Shown piece by piece: positions 8,895 through 16,975 of a stretch of 64,000 nucleotides of DNA. This DNA comes from BACL27 sp964203235 (GTDB lineage: Bacteria > Actinomycetota > Acidimicrobiia > Acidimicrobiales > Ilumatobacteraceae), in the NCBI GenBank assembly GCA_964203235.1, contig CAXNLE010000001.1, positions 434,001 to 498,000 of the forward strand. Reading direction: 5' to 3'. The number at the start of each line of letters is the position of its first letter. Positions within the stretch are counted from its first letter, which is position 1. A program made the position numbers and the translations under genes. Below the pieces are notes generated by a model, which searched no databases, was not told the origin of the DNA, and saw nothing but the letters and a program-made list of their open reading frames with translations.

Positions 8895-9575
8895 CTACAA
8901 GCGTCGTAAGACAGTTACTAGCTTTCCATAGATAGTTACTTCGCCGTTTTCAAAGATCATCGGTTGCATTGACGAATTAGATGGTGTCAAGGTAACTCGA
9001 TTACCAATGCGAGTAAATGTTTTAATTGTGGCTTCGTCTCCTGGAATACCAGCGATCACGATGTCGCCGTTATTGGCTGTTGCCTGCGAGTTGCAAACAA
9101 CAAAATCGCCGTTCAAGATTCCGGCTTCGATCATCGAGTCTCCGCGAACTCGCAACATAAACAACTCGCCATCACCGGTGAAATCCATTGGCAGTGGCAC
9201 TAGCTCTTCAACATTTTCTTGGGCCAGAACATTCACGCCAGCAGCAACATCGCCTACGAGGGGCACATGTTTTGTAGGGCGGTGCTCCATTGCAACGCCA
9301 CTTGAGGCTTCGTATCGAACTTCGATTGCCCGAGGTTTTGTCGGGTCGCGACGCAAGTAGCCAAGTTTTTGAAGTGCAGCCAAGTGGTTATGCACAGTGG
9401 CAGACGAACTTAGGCCGACCGCTTCGCCAATTTCACGAACGGATGGTGGATAGCCGCGTTCGCGCATATTGGTGACTATGAAGTCGAGAATGCCACGCTG
9501 GCGCTCAGTCAGGGTGCTGGTTTTGGCTTGCGATAAGGCCGATGTAATAGGTCTTGGCTCAGTATTTGAAGTCAT
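8895..9575 (-). CDS. lexA: LexA, SOS repressor
   Basis: I place the start at ATG 9575 (226 aa, MTSNTEPRPITS...). An upstream in-frame ATG at 9629 would put coding sequence through SOS boxes and is less likely. The N-terminal winged helix is clear (LTERQRGILDFIV, then GYPPSVREIGEAVGLSSSATVHNHL). The C-terminal S24 peptidase domain has the cleavage site region VAAGVNVLA, the catalytic Ser in RGDSMIEAGI and the catalytic Lys in EATIKTF. LexA represses DNA-damage genes and self-cleaves on RecA filaments. It is divergent from a LysM gene, with several LexA boxes in the shared intergenic DNA, so autoregulation is expected. Confidence 0.95.
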   Translation of the reverse strand: MTSNTEPRPITSALSQAKTSTLTERQRGILDFIVTNMRERGYPPSVREIGEAVGLSSSATVHNHLAALQKLGYLRRDPTKPRAIEVRYEASSGVAMEHRPTKHVPLVGDVAAGVNVLAQENVEELVPLPMDFTGDGELFMLRVRGDSMIEAGILNGDFVVCNSQATANNGDIVIAGIPGDEATIKTFTRIGNRVTLTPSNSSMQPMIFENGEVTIYGKLVTVLRRL

Positions 9576-9584
9576 CCCTAGAGC

Positions 9585-9667
9585 GTACGCCCGTTCGCCC
9601 CTATAGTCAAACACCTGTTCGTAGAACATCTGTTCGTATGTATCACTAAACTACGAACACCCGTTCG
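9585..9667. promoter_or_regulatory. Cluster of four SOS (LexA) box-like sites
   Basis: Between lexA and the divergent LysM gene are two perfect copies of the actinobacterial SOS box GAAC-N4-GTTC: GAACATCTGTTC at 9624-9635 and GAACACCCGTTC at 9655-9666. Two further copies carry one mismatch each: GTACGCCCGTTC at 9585-9596 and AAACACCTGTTC at 9609-9620. They occupy the lexA 5' region and the space before the LysM gene, so both genes are expected to be damage-inducible and lexA autoregulated. Confidence 0.88.
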
Positions 9668-9757
9668 CTATGGTTGATAACAAGCGTTTTAACAAGAAGT
9701 TCCGAGAAGTAACCCCTGATTACACATCCAAGAAGTCATTACAACGAAAGAGGCAAA

Positions 9758-10102
9758 GTGTCTATAGCAATCAACAATCAGTTCGCAATTAGTCGAAGTC
9801 ATCACTCAGCAAAGCGCGTGACTTCCCGCACCTATCTTCGCCGTCGAGTAGTTGTTGTGTTGGCTTTTTTGACGTTCGCTCTGGCTTTAAGTTTCATTTT
9901 GCCCGACACATCGGCGGCCGCAGAGCAAGGCGAGGTAGCCAGTCTGGTTTCTCAAAAACATATTGTTGCCCTAACTGGTGACACATTTTGGACAATTGCT
10001 CAACGGGTTGACCCCTATGGCAACATCACATTGCTTGTTGATCAACTTGTGATCATTAACGGCGGCACAGTTACTCCAGGTCAAAAAATTCTTCTACCGT
10101 AA
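9758..10102 (+). CDS. LysM-domain protein, probable SOS-induced division inhibitor (YneA/Rv2719c/DivS-like)
   Basis: A 114-residue protein from GTG 9758 with AAAGAGG upstream. Residues about 28-48 are a single hydrophobic anchor (VVVVLAFLTFALALSFIL) after an Arg-rich segment; residues about 65-114 form a LysM domain (HIVALTGDTFWTIAQRV ... INGGTVTPGQKILLP), which binds peptidoglycan. Position and architecture match the small LysM proteins beside lexA in Bacillus (YneA) and mycobacteria (Rv2719c), which restrain division or remodel wall during the SOS response. The two perfect LexA boxes upstream support the same role. Function is inferred from context. Confidence 0.8.
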   Translation: MSIAINNQFAISRSHHSAKRVTSRTYLRRRVVVVLAFLTFALALSFILPDTSAAAEQGEVASLVSQKHIVALTGDTFWTIAQRVDPYGNITLLVDQLVIINGGTVTPGQKILLP

Positions 10103-10136
10103 GTTTGGTTTTGCGCAGGTGAGTAATGTTGGGCAG

Positions 10137-10595
10137 GTGAAATGCGTCAGTTGCAGTTGCGAAGACACCAAGGTTATTGATTCGCGTGTATCAGAAGAAG
10201 GCAGTTCAATTCGCCGCCGTCGCTCGTGCTTGAAGTGTGGCTATCGTTTCACAACTTACGAACGCCTTGAAGAGGTGCCACTTTATGTAGTCAAACGCAC
10301 TGGCGAAAAACAACTTTTTGACCGAGCGAAAATTATCAGTGGTTTGCAGTCGGCGGCAAAGGGTCGTCCCGTAGAAGATTCAGTGCTGATTGAAATTGCT
10401 GAGCGAGTTGAAGACGACATGCGATTGACGGGCAACGATGTGACGAGCAATCAAGTTGGGCACGCTGTACTAAATCAATTGCGCAGTATTGACGAAGTTA
10501 CCTACATGAGATTTGCCAGTGTGTATAAAAACTTTGACGCCGCCGCTGACTTTAAGCGCGAACTTGCATTGCTTGAAAAAGATGCAAGAAACTAG
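10137..10595 (+). CDS. nrdR: Transcriptional repressor NrdR
   Basis: NrdR senses ATP/dATP and represses ribonucleotide reductase genes. The N-terminal zinc ribbon is VKCVSCSCEDTKVIDSR with a second pair in SCLKCGYRF; the ATP-cone follows from about residue 45 (YVVKRTGEKQLFDRAKIISGL) to the conserved VTYMRFASVYKNF near the C-terminus. I choose GTG 10137 because family members start M/V-x-C-x-x-C; a GTG at 10119 in the same frame would add six residues. It follows the LysM gene closely, the classical lexA-LysM-nrdR order. Its likely targets are the paired boxes upstream of nrdJ in this window. Confidence 0.93.
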   Translation: MKCVSCSCEDTKVIDSRVSEEGSSIRRRRSCLKCGYRFTTYERLEEVPLYVVKRTGEKQLFDRAKIISGLQSAAKGRPVEDSVLIEIAERVEDDMRLTGNDVTSNQVGHAVLNQLRSIDEVTYMRFASVYKNFDAAADFKRELALLEKDARN

Positions 10596-10603
10596 CCCGC
10601 CAT

Positions 10604-10623
10604 TTAGTTAGCTAGTTAGCTAG
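10604..10623. repeat. Six-frame stop sequence at convergent junction (copy A)
   Basis: TTAGTTAGCTAGTTAGCTAG lies between the convergent ends of nrdR and the RibD-like gene. TAG occurs in all three forward frames (10605, 10613, 10621) and CTA/TTA gives stops in all three reverse frames (10608, 10612, 10616). Related sequences occur at 18080-18116 and 39743-39767, also at convergent gene ends. Confidence 0.6.
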
Positions 10624-11336
10624 TTTTTCGCACTAGTTTTACGTGAGTAGCGAATAAATAGAAACCCATCATGTTCAAGAACGTGAGCAACTTCGTAGTC
10701 TCGATGTAATGCCGGTGCACCATTAGATAGTCGAGGGCTATCAGCACCCGTGACCATTGGGCTTATCGTCAAATTAATTTCGTCAACGAGGTTGGCATCA
10801 AACATCGAGGCGTTAAGCATCGGTCCACCTTCAAGTTGAATGAAGTTTCCAGGCAACTGCGACATCGCATTTTGTAGATCTACATCGCCTTGACCCGCGC
10901 GGATGACTTCAATTTCGAAATCACAGTCTGGTTTTTTTGCGTCTTGGGGCATGATCAGAAACCCCGAGCCACTTCTGAATAACGGCGATTCAAAGTCAAG
11001 ATTTGCGGTTCGCGTGACGACCCCAACACGGAGGCCTGGTTTTCCCGGTGGGGCATACATCTGTTCGCGAATTGTGCCGGCACCAACCACAATCGTGTCG
11101 GCGGCTGCGCGTAGGGCGATGATCACATCTCTGTCAGTTGGGTTTGAAAGCAATGTTGATCGTCCTTCAACGACTGTTGAGCCGTCGATGCTCATCACCA
11201 TGCACAGGCCAATAGTTGGTCGCCCAGATTCATGACGTTGGCGATCTACTCCATAGGCTTTGCGAAGATCAACTGCACCATTGAAACTAGGTAGTAACTG
11301 ACGCACGGCAATTAGCCTAAGCCACCAGAAATTCAA
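10620..11336 (-). CDS. RibD C-terminal / dihydrofolate-reductase-fold reductase
   Basis: A 238-residue protein of the RibD C-terminal (bacterial bifunctional deaminase-reductase C) family. PTIGLCMVMSIDGSTVV is the opening strand, followed by AADTIVVGAGTIREQMYAPP (NADPH site), then QLEGGPMLNASMFDANLVDEINLTISP, which is the family's GG-P-x-L...LVDE signature. Family members reduce pyrimidine intermediates of riboflavin synthesis or other substrates with NADPH; stand-alone actinobacterial versions have uncertain roles. The first 30 or so residues may be an over-extension. It is convergent with nrdR; its stop lies inside the six-frame stop sequence. Confidence 0.78.
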   Translation of the reverse strand: MNFWWLRLIAVRQLLPSFNGAVDLRKAYGVDRQRHESGRPTIGLCMVMSIDGSTVVEGRSTLLSNPTDRDVIIALRAAADTIVVGAGTIREQMYAPPGKPGLRVGVVTRTANLDFESPLFRSGSGFLIMPQDAKKPDCDFEIEVIRAGQGDVDLQNAMSQLPGNFIQLEGGPMLNASMFDANLVDEINLTISPMVTGADSPRLSNGAPALHRDYEVAHVLEHDGFLFIRYSRKTSAKN

Positions 11337-11402
11337 ATTATGACTACCTGGTCGGCTGTCGGCCGTCGACCGTCAACTTTTGGTTGTGGCATGCTTTAAA
11401 GT

Positions 11403-13694
11403 ATGAACATCTCCGAAAAAGAAACAGTTTCATTGAATAAAACTTCTGACGAGCAAATTGTGTTTCGAACCTGCCCACTTTGCGAAGCGGGCTGTGGCTT
11501 GGCCGTGACGGTAGTTGACAACGAGGTCACGCACATTCGTGGTGATATGCAAGATGTGTTCTCGAAGGGTTTTATATGTCCAAAAGGCAGCACGCTTAAG
11601 CAATTGCATTACGACACCGACCGTCTGCGTCGCCCAATGATTAAGCGCAATGGGGTGCATATTGAAGCAACATGGGATGAAGCATGGGCCGCAGTTGATG
11701 CTGGTTTAAATGGCGTGATCACAAGTCATGGCCGCGAATCGGTAGGCACATATTTAGGAAATCCAGGCGCACACAGCTTGTCTTTATTGACGTTTAACGG
11801 TGTCTTGCTGAAATCAATTGGATCGCGTCAAATTTTTAGCGCGTCAACAGTTGACCAGGTTCCAAAACAGGTTTCATCAGGTTATTTATTTGGCTCACCA
11901 AGTACGGTGGCGGTGCCTGATTTAGACCGCACACAGTATTTGTTGATACTCGGTGCAAACCCTTACGACTCAAACGGAAGTTTGTGCACTGCACCTGACT
12001 TTCCAGGTCGACTTGAAGCATTGCAAGCAAGAGGGGGGAAAATAGTCGTCGTTGATCCGCGCAAAAGTAAAACAGCGCAACACGCAGACGAGTGGGTTGC
12101 AATTCGCCCAGGCACTGACGCTTTGTTTTTGGCGGCAATCGCCAACACGCTGGCGGCCGACGGTCTTGAAATTATGTATCAACGACTCGGGTCTTTTCTT
12201 ATCGGTGTTGAAGAAGTTGTGCAAGCTTTGCAACCGTTTACTCCAGAATATGTCGCTGCGACGACTGGTATTGATGCGCAAACTATCCGTCGAATTGCTC
12301 GTGAGTTGCGCGATGCAAGTTCGTCGGCTGTTTACGGTCGAATCGGTACAACGACAACCGCGTTCGGCACAACAGCCTCATGGCTTGTTGATGTTGTGAA
12401 TATTTTTACGGGCAACCTTGATCGCGTCGGTGGAGCAATGTTTCCATTGCCGGTTGCAGGTAGCGCAAACACCCGTGGTGCAGGGGGCTCGGGCAAGGGT
12501 TTTCGTACGGGACGCGGCCATTCACGTGTCGGTAAACATCCAGAAGTACTCGGCGAATATCCGGCATCGGCAATGGCAGAAGAAATCTCAACCCCAGGAG
12601 ATGGTCAAATACGAGCGATGGTGATTGTTGGTGGCAACCCAATTTTGTCTACACCTAACGGCGAACGGCTTGCCAAATCTTTTGCCGAACTTGAGTTCAT
12701 GGTCAGTATCGATGTTTATCTGAACGAAACTTCAAGATTTGCAGATGTGATTTTGCCGGCGCCGTCGGCTTTGCAACGTAGTCACTACGACCTTGCGCTT
12801 TTGACATTTGCAGTGCGCAATGTTGCTAACTACAGCAAACCTGTTTTGGCGAGATCGGCAGACGAACCAGATGAATGGGAGGTTCTGGCAAAGATGTCGG
12901 CGATAGTTTCCGGCTTTGGAGTTGAAACATTGCCGTCAACGATTGATGATCGCACTATTTTGAAATTAGTCGAAGGATCAACGAAAGATTCGTCATCAAA
13001 TATTTTTGGTCGCGATTGCCAAGAACTAATCAGAGAACTTTCGATTGCTGGTCGTCGTGGGCCAGATCGAATACTTGACTTCTTATTGCGTACCGGTCCA
13101 TTCGGTGACGGATTTGGCGCAGTTTCAGATGGGCTGACGCTCGACAAGTTGATCGCTGCGCCACATGGCATTGACTTCGGTGCACTTGAACCGCGCTTGC
13201 CGAATATATTGCGCACACAATCCGGAAAAATCGAACTAGCACCACCGCAATTAATAGACGATTTGAAACGTCTTGGAGTTTTTTCTCAAGAGAAGATTGA
13301 TGAAACACAATTGACACTTGTTGGTCGCCGAGATTTGCGATCACATAATTCGTGGTTACATAACGTTGAAGTGCTCGTCAAAGGCAAAGATCGCTGCACG
13401 TTGCAAATTCATCCGAATGATGCAACACGACTCGCGATAACGCAAGGCTCCGCTGTTCGCATTGCTAGTCGTGTCGGAAGTGTTGATGCTCCAGTTGAAA
13501 TCACTGAGCTAATTCGCGAGGGAGTCGTGAGTTTGCCGCATGGTTGGGGTCACTCAATGCCCGGCACGAAAACAAAAATTGCTTCAAGTCGCGCTGGTGT
13601 GAATTCAAATATTTTGACAGACGAGCAACAACTGGACCCCTTGTCAGGAACAAGCGTGCTTAACGGAATCCCGGTTTCTGTGTCTGTTTTATAG
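11403..13694 (+). CDS. Molybdopterin-dependent oxidoreductase, formate-dehydrogenase-alpha-like
   Basis: A 763-residue protein of the DMSO-reductase/FdhA superfamily. A [4Fe-4S] site is formed by Cys24, Cys27, Cys31 (CPLCEAGC) and Cys59 (FICPKG). Domain II-III segments are typical (LLILGANPYDSNGSLCTAPDFP, then GGKIVVVDPRKSKTAQHADEWVAIRPGTDALFLAAIA, and MVIVGGNPILSTPNG). The C-terminal molybdopterin-dinucleotide domain starts near residue 640 (LVGRRDLRSHNSWLHN, then VSLPHGWGHSMPGT). No Tat signal is visible, so it is probably cytoplasmic. No partner subunit, cofactor-synthesis or Mo-transport gene is adjacent, so the substrate is undetermined. It sits within the lexA-nrdR-nrdJ region. Confidence 0.85.
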   Translation: MNISEKETVSLNKTSDEQIVFRTCPLCEAGCGLAVTVVDNEVTHIRGDMQDVFSKGFICPKGSTLKQLHYDTDRLRRPMIKRNGVHIEATWDEAWAAVDAGLNGVITSHGRESVGTYLGNPGAHSLSLLTFNGVLLKSIGSRQIFSASTVDQVPKQVSSGYLFGSPSTVAVPDLDRTQYLLILGANPYDSNGSLCTAPDFPGRLEALQARGGKIVVVDPRKSKTAQHADEWVAIRPGTDALFLAAIANTLAADGLEIMYQRLGSFLIGVEEVVQALQPFTPEYVAATTGIDAQTIRRIARELRDASSSAVYGRIGTTTTAFGTTASWLVDVVNIFTGNLDRVGGAMFPLPVAGSANTRGAGGSGKGFRTGRGHSRVGKHPEVLGEYPASAMAEEISTPGDGQIRAMVIVGGNPILSTPNGERLAKSFAELEFMVSIDVYLNETSRFADVILPAPSALQRSHYDLALLTFAVRNVANYSKPVLARSADEPDEWEVLAKMSAIVSGFGVETLPSTIDDRTILKLVEGSTKDSSSNIFGRDCQELIRELSIAGRRGPDRILDFLLRTGPFGDGFGAVSDGLTLDKLIAAPHGIDFGALEPRLPNILRTQSGKIELAPPQLIDDLKRLGVFSQEKIDETQLTLVGRRDLRSHNSWLHNVEVLVKGKDRCTLQIHPNDATRLAITQGSAVRIASRVGSVDAPVEITELIREGVVSLPHGWGHSMPGTKTKIASSRAGVNSNILTDEQQLDPLSGTSVLNGIPVSVSVL

Positions 13695-13872
13695 GAATTT
13701 AGGCTGAAAGTTACATAAATTTCATAAGCAGTAGGTTACGCACAGGTAATCCCCAGAAGATGTCGCTAATTAACACGTCTATCCACTTTCAATCCACAGG
13801 ACTGTCTCCCTATGATTCGGAATCAATCGTTATTGCGCGTGAAAAAGGTTTGAATTTAAGGCTCGTAAATGA

Positions 13873-13901
13873 TTGACAAAGCCAAATAACAGTGCTGTAA
13901 T
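13873..13901 (+). promoter_or_regulatory. nrdJ promoter (sigma-70 type)
   Basis: TTGACA at 13873-13878 (perfect -35) is followed after 17 bases by TGTAAT at 13896-13901 (-10, one mismatch). The expected start of transcription is near 13908, inside the first NrdR-like box, so a bound repressor would block the polymerase. The leader to the nrdJ start codon would be about 185 nt. Confidence 0.72.
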
Positions 13902-13904
13902 CTT

Positions 13905-13960
13905 ATCTACAAGTTGTGGGTGAGTCTGCAATGGTGGATTATTTGGCACTACATCTAGTG
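13905..13960. promoter_or_regulatory. Paired NrdR boxes
   Basis: CACTACATCTAGTG at 13947-13960 is a near-perfect dyad of the NrdR-box type. ATCTACAAGTTGTG at 13905-13918 matches it at 9 of 14 positions, including CTACA and GTG. The starts are 42 bases apart, four helical turns, so two repressors could bind the same face. NrdR boxes normally occur in helically phased pairs before ribonucleotide reductase genes, and nrdR is encoded 3.5 kb upstream. Confidence 0.72.
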
Positions 13961-14093
13961 GTCTCTCTAAGAGTCGCTAGTTCTGTAGGGCTAGCCCCAT
14001 CGAGATTTGCAAGTGATTTGAAGACTGTTTTATTAATTGTAAAAGTCAGCCACCGAATTTAATCGAATTTCATCTTGAAAGGTTTAGTACAAA

Positions 14094-16925
14094 ATGTCAC
14101 TTGCTCCAGAACGTTTGTCAATCGGTATCCGCCGTCACTTCACAACTCCAGGCACACATCCTTACGATCAAGTTTCTTGGGAGCGTAGAGATGCTCAAAT
14201 CAAAAACTGGAAGGACGGCACAGTTGCATTTGAGCAGCTTGGCGTCGAGTTTCCAACTTCATGGTCGTTGAATTCGACCAACATTGTTTCGCAAAAATAC
14301 TTCAGAGGCACACCTGGTACCGCAGAACGTGAAAACTCGATGCGCCAAGTTATTGATCGTGTTGCTGACACCATCACAAAATGGGGCACCGAGTGTGGTT
14401 ATTTTGCCGATCAACTTGAGTCAGATTCTTTCCGCGATGAACTGAAATTTATTTTGGTAACGCAACGTGCGGCGTTTAATTCGCCGGTGTGGTTCAATAT
14501 TGGTGTTGAAGGTGTTCCACAACAAGCGAGTGCGTGTTTTATTTTGGCTGTTGACGACACGATGGACGCAATCTTGAATTGGTACAAAGAAGAAGGAACG
14601 ATTTTTAAGGGTGGTTCAGGTTCGGGCATCAATTTGTCGAACATTCGCAGTAGTGCAGAACATCTAAAAGGTGGAGGTACAGCATCAGGGCCAGTCAGTT
14701 TTATGCGTGGTGCCGACTCTTCAGCCGGAACCATCAAGTCGGGCGGCAAAACTCGTCGCGCAGCAAAGATGGTGATTCTTAATGTTGATCATCCAGACAT
14801 CGAAGAATTTATTTGGTGCAAGTCACATGAAGAAAAGAAGGCTCGCGCACTTCGTGATGCTGGCTTTGATATGGATCTCGATGGAAAAGATTCTTTTTCG
14901 GTTCAATATCAAAACGCCAACAACTCGGTTCGTGTAACTGATGAGTTCATGCAGGCAGTCAGAGATGATGCCGACTGGAACTTGCTCGCGGTTAAAGATA
15001 GGCGTGTTGTGCGCTCGATTCGTGCACGCGACTTGTGGCGACAAATGGCGACTGCATCATGGGAGTGCGCAGATCCTGGTTTGCAATTTGACACGACAAT
15101 TAATAAATGGCACACAGCACATGCTGCTGGTCGCATAAATGGTTCAAATCCTTGCAGCGAATATATGCACATCGACAACTCGGCGTGCAATTTGGCATCA
15201 ATCAACTTGCTGAAATATCTTGACGACAACGACCATTTCGATGTTGAGGCTTACAGTCACACGATTGAAGTTATGTTCACCGCACAAGAAATTCTTGTCG
15301 GCAATGCAGATTATCCAACTGAGAAAATTGCAGAAAACAGTCGCTTATTCCGTCAACTTGGTTTGGGTTATGCAAACCTCGGTGCGTTATTGATGGCGCT
15401 CGGAATGCCATACGATTCAACAGGCGGTCGCGCATGGGCTGCAGCTCTAACTTCATTGATGACCGGACACGCATATGCAACTAGTGCTCGCACCGCAAGC
15501 CGCATGGGCCCTTTCGCTGGATACTCAGCCAACGAGCGCTACATGAACAATGTTTTGCGAATGCATCGTGACGCTAATAAAGAAATCGACAACATTGACG
15601 TAGTGCAACAAGACCTTGTAGATGCGGCAACCGCATCGTGGGATGCTGCGGTTCGCGATGGTGAAGAATTTGGTGTGCGCAACAGTCAAGCCAGTGTTTT
15701 GGCGCCAACCGGCACAATCGGTTTAATGATGGACTGTGACACAACAGGCATAGAGCCAGATCTCGGATTAGTTAAATTCAAAAAACTAGTTGGTGGTGGC
15801 AACATGACGATCGTTAACCAGACGGTGCCACGTGCGCTAAAGCAGCTTGGTTACGAAGGCCCAGTAGTCGAGAGAATTGTCGCCTACATCGATGAACAAA
15901 AAACAATTGTTGGATCCCCAGACTTGAAAGCAGAGCACTTGCCAGTGTTTGCATGTTCGATGGGTGACAACACAATTCACTATGAAGGTCATGTGCGAAT
16001 GATGGGTGCGACTCAGCCGTTTTTGTCAGGTGCAATTTCAAAGACAGTGAATATGCCGGAAGATGCTTCAATTGAAGACATTGAATCACTTCATATGTTG
16101 TCGTGGGAGTTAGGTATCAAGGCTGTCGCCGTTTATCGTGACAATTGCAAGGTTGGTCAACCGCTATCAACTGCAAAAAAAGATAGTGAAAAGGGTTCAA
16201 CAGATGGCGGCGCTGCAGTGAACTCGGCAACGCAAATCGTTGAACGAATAGTTGAGCGTGTTGTGCATCATCCTGTTCGTCAGAAATTGCCACGATCTCG
16301 TCGCGGCCGAACATTTGAGTTTCGCGTTGCTGACTGCAAAGGTTTCGCCACAATTGGCGAATACGCAGATGGGCGACCAGGTGAAGTGTTCTTGACGGTT
16401 TCTAAGCAAGGTTCGACTTTGGCTGGTCTGATGGATGCTTTTGCGAAGAGCATTTCATATGGTTTGCAATATGGTGTGCCAATGCGAGCGCTCATTGAAG
16501 CGTTTGTGAATACTCGATTCGAACCGGCAGGCATGACAGACGATCCAGATATTCGTATGGCTTCGTCAATAGTTGATTATCTCTTCCGTCGACTCGCAGT
16601 TGAATATCTAACTGCGGATGAGCGCGCCGAATTAGGAGTTTTCACTCGCGAAGAGCGTATGCAACCAACATTGCCAGGAGTCGAAGAATCGATCACTGTC
16701 AGTACTCAGGGCACCGATGTTTTTTCTGATCCAAAAACAATTCCATCCGCCAATGACTTAGTTGCGCAGATTGATTCAGGTGCATTTTCTGCACCACCGT
16801 CGCATGTTGCAAAAAAACCGGCAGCGACCGGGATGATCTGCTCGACGTGTGGTTCGGCAAACATGCAACGTGCAGGGGCATGTTATGTGTGCGGTGACTG
16901 CGGTTCTTCAAGCGGTTGCTCATAA
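14094..16925 (+). CDS. nrdJ: Adenosylcobalamin-dependent ribonucleotide reductase NrdJ (class II)
   Basis: A 943-residue class II enzyme that makes deoxyribonucleotides without oxygen or a radical-generating subunit. The N-terminus (LSIGIRRHFTTPGTHPYDQVSWERRDA) is typical of the long actinobacterial type. The catalytic core has NPCSEYMHIDNSACNLASINL (active-site Cys and N-x-C-x-E) and VLAPTGTIGLMMDCDTTGIEPDL. The C-terminus has CSTCGSANMQRAGACYVCGDCG, a zinc-ribbon-like tail combined with redox cysteines. The start ATG is preceded by GAAAGG. Expression is predicted to be repressed by NrdR at the promoter upstream. No class I RNR gene is present in this window; elsewhere unknown. Confidence 0.96.
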   Translation: MSLAPERLSIGIRRHFTTPGTHPYDQVSWERRDAQIKNWKDGTVAFEQLGVEFPTSWSLNSTNIVSQKYFRGTPGTAERENSMRQVIDRVADTITKWGTECGYFADQLESDSFRDELKFILVTQRAAFNSPVWFNIGVEGVPQQASACFILAVDDTMDAILNWYKEEGTIFKGGSGSGINLSNIRSSAEHLKGGGTASGPVSFMRGADSSAGTIKSGGKTRRAAKMVILNVDHPDIEEFIWCKSHEEKKARALRDAGFDMDLDGKDSFSVQYQNANNSVRVTDEFMQAVRDDADWNLLAVKDRRVVRSIRARDLWRQMATASWECADPGLQFDTTINKWHTAHAAGRINGSNPCSEYMHIDNSACNLASINLLKYLDDNDHFDVEAYSHTIEVMFTAQEILVGNADYPTEKIAENSRLFRQLGLGYANLGALLMALGMPYDSTGGRAWAAALTSLMTGHAYATSARTASRMGPFAGYSANERYMNNVLRMHRDANKEIDNIDVVQQDLVDAATASWDAAVRDGEEFGVRNSQASVLAPTGTIGLMMDCDTTGIEPDLGLVKFKKLVGGGNMTIVNQTVPRALKQLGYEGPVVERIVAYIDEQKTIVGSPDLKAEHLPVFACSMGDNTIHYEGHVRMMGATQPFLSGAISKTVNMPEDASIEDIESLHMLSWELGIKAVAVYRDNCKVGQPLSTAKKDSEKGSTDGGAAVNSATQIVERIVERVVHHPVRQKLPRSRRGRTFEFRVADCKGFATIGEYADGRPGEVFLTVSKQGSTLAGLMDAFAKSISYGLQYGVPMRALIEAFVNTRFEPAGMTDDPDIRMASSIVDYLFRRLAVEYLTADERAELGVFTREERMQPTLPGVEESITVSTQGTDVFSDPKTIPSANDLVAQIDSGAFSAPPSHVAKKPAATGMICSTCGSANMQRAGACYVCGDCGSSSGCS

Positions 16926-16975
16926 ACATATTTTCTGACTGGGTGAGTTAATTTTCTCCTGACAAGATTTAGCGC

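Larger units (their letters stand above)
13695..14093 (+). other. Non-coding region upstream of nrdJ
   Basis: This 399-base gap holds no credible ORF. It contains a strong promoter with two NrdR-like boxes (annotated separately), then a leader of about 185 nt. In the leader, GCTAG...CTAGC (about 13975-13996) can form a short hairpin. I looked for an adenosylcobalamin riboswitch, since nrdJ encodes a B12 enzyme, but could not find a convincing B12 box. TATCCACTT and AATCCACAG near 13780-13800 loosely resemble DnaA boxes but are too degenerate to call. Confidence 0.6.

Noticed and set aside
9576..9629. Longer LexA start at 9629
   Set aside because: It would code through SOS boxes and adds 18 residues not seen in LexA proteins; ATG 9575 fits better.
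13770..13805. DnaA boxes upstream of nrdJ
   Set aside because: TATCCACTT and AATCCACAG each deviate at two or more positions from TTWTNCACA; such matches occur by chance.
13961..14093. Adenosylcobalamin riboswitch before nrdJ
   Set aside because: AAAGTCAGCCACCGAA near 14040 resembles a B12 box only loosely; the conserved GGAGACCUGCC part and the usual length and stems are missing.
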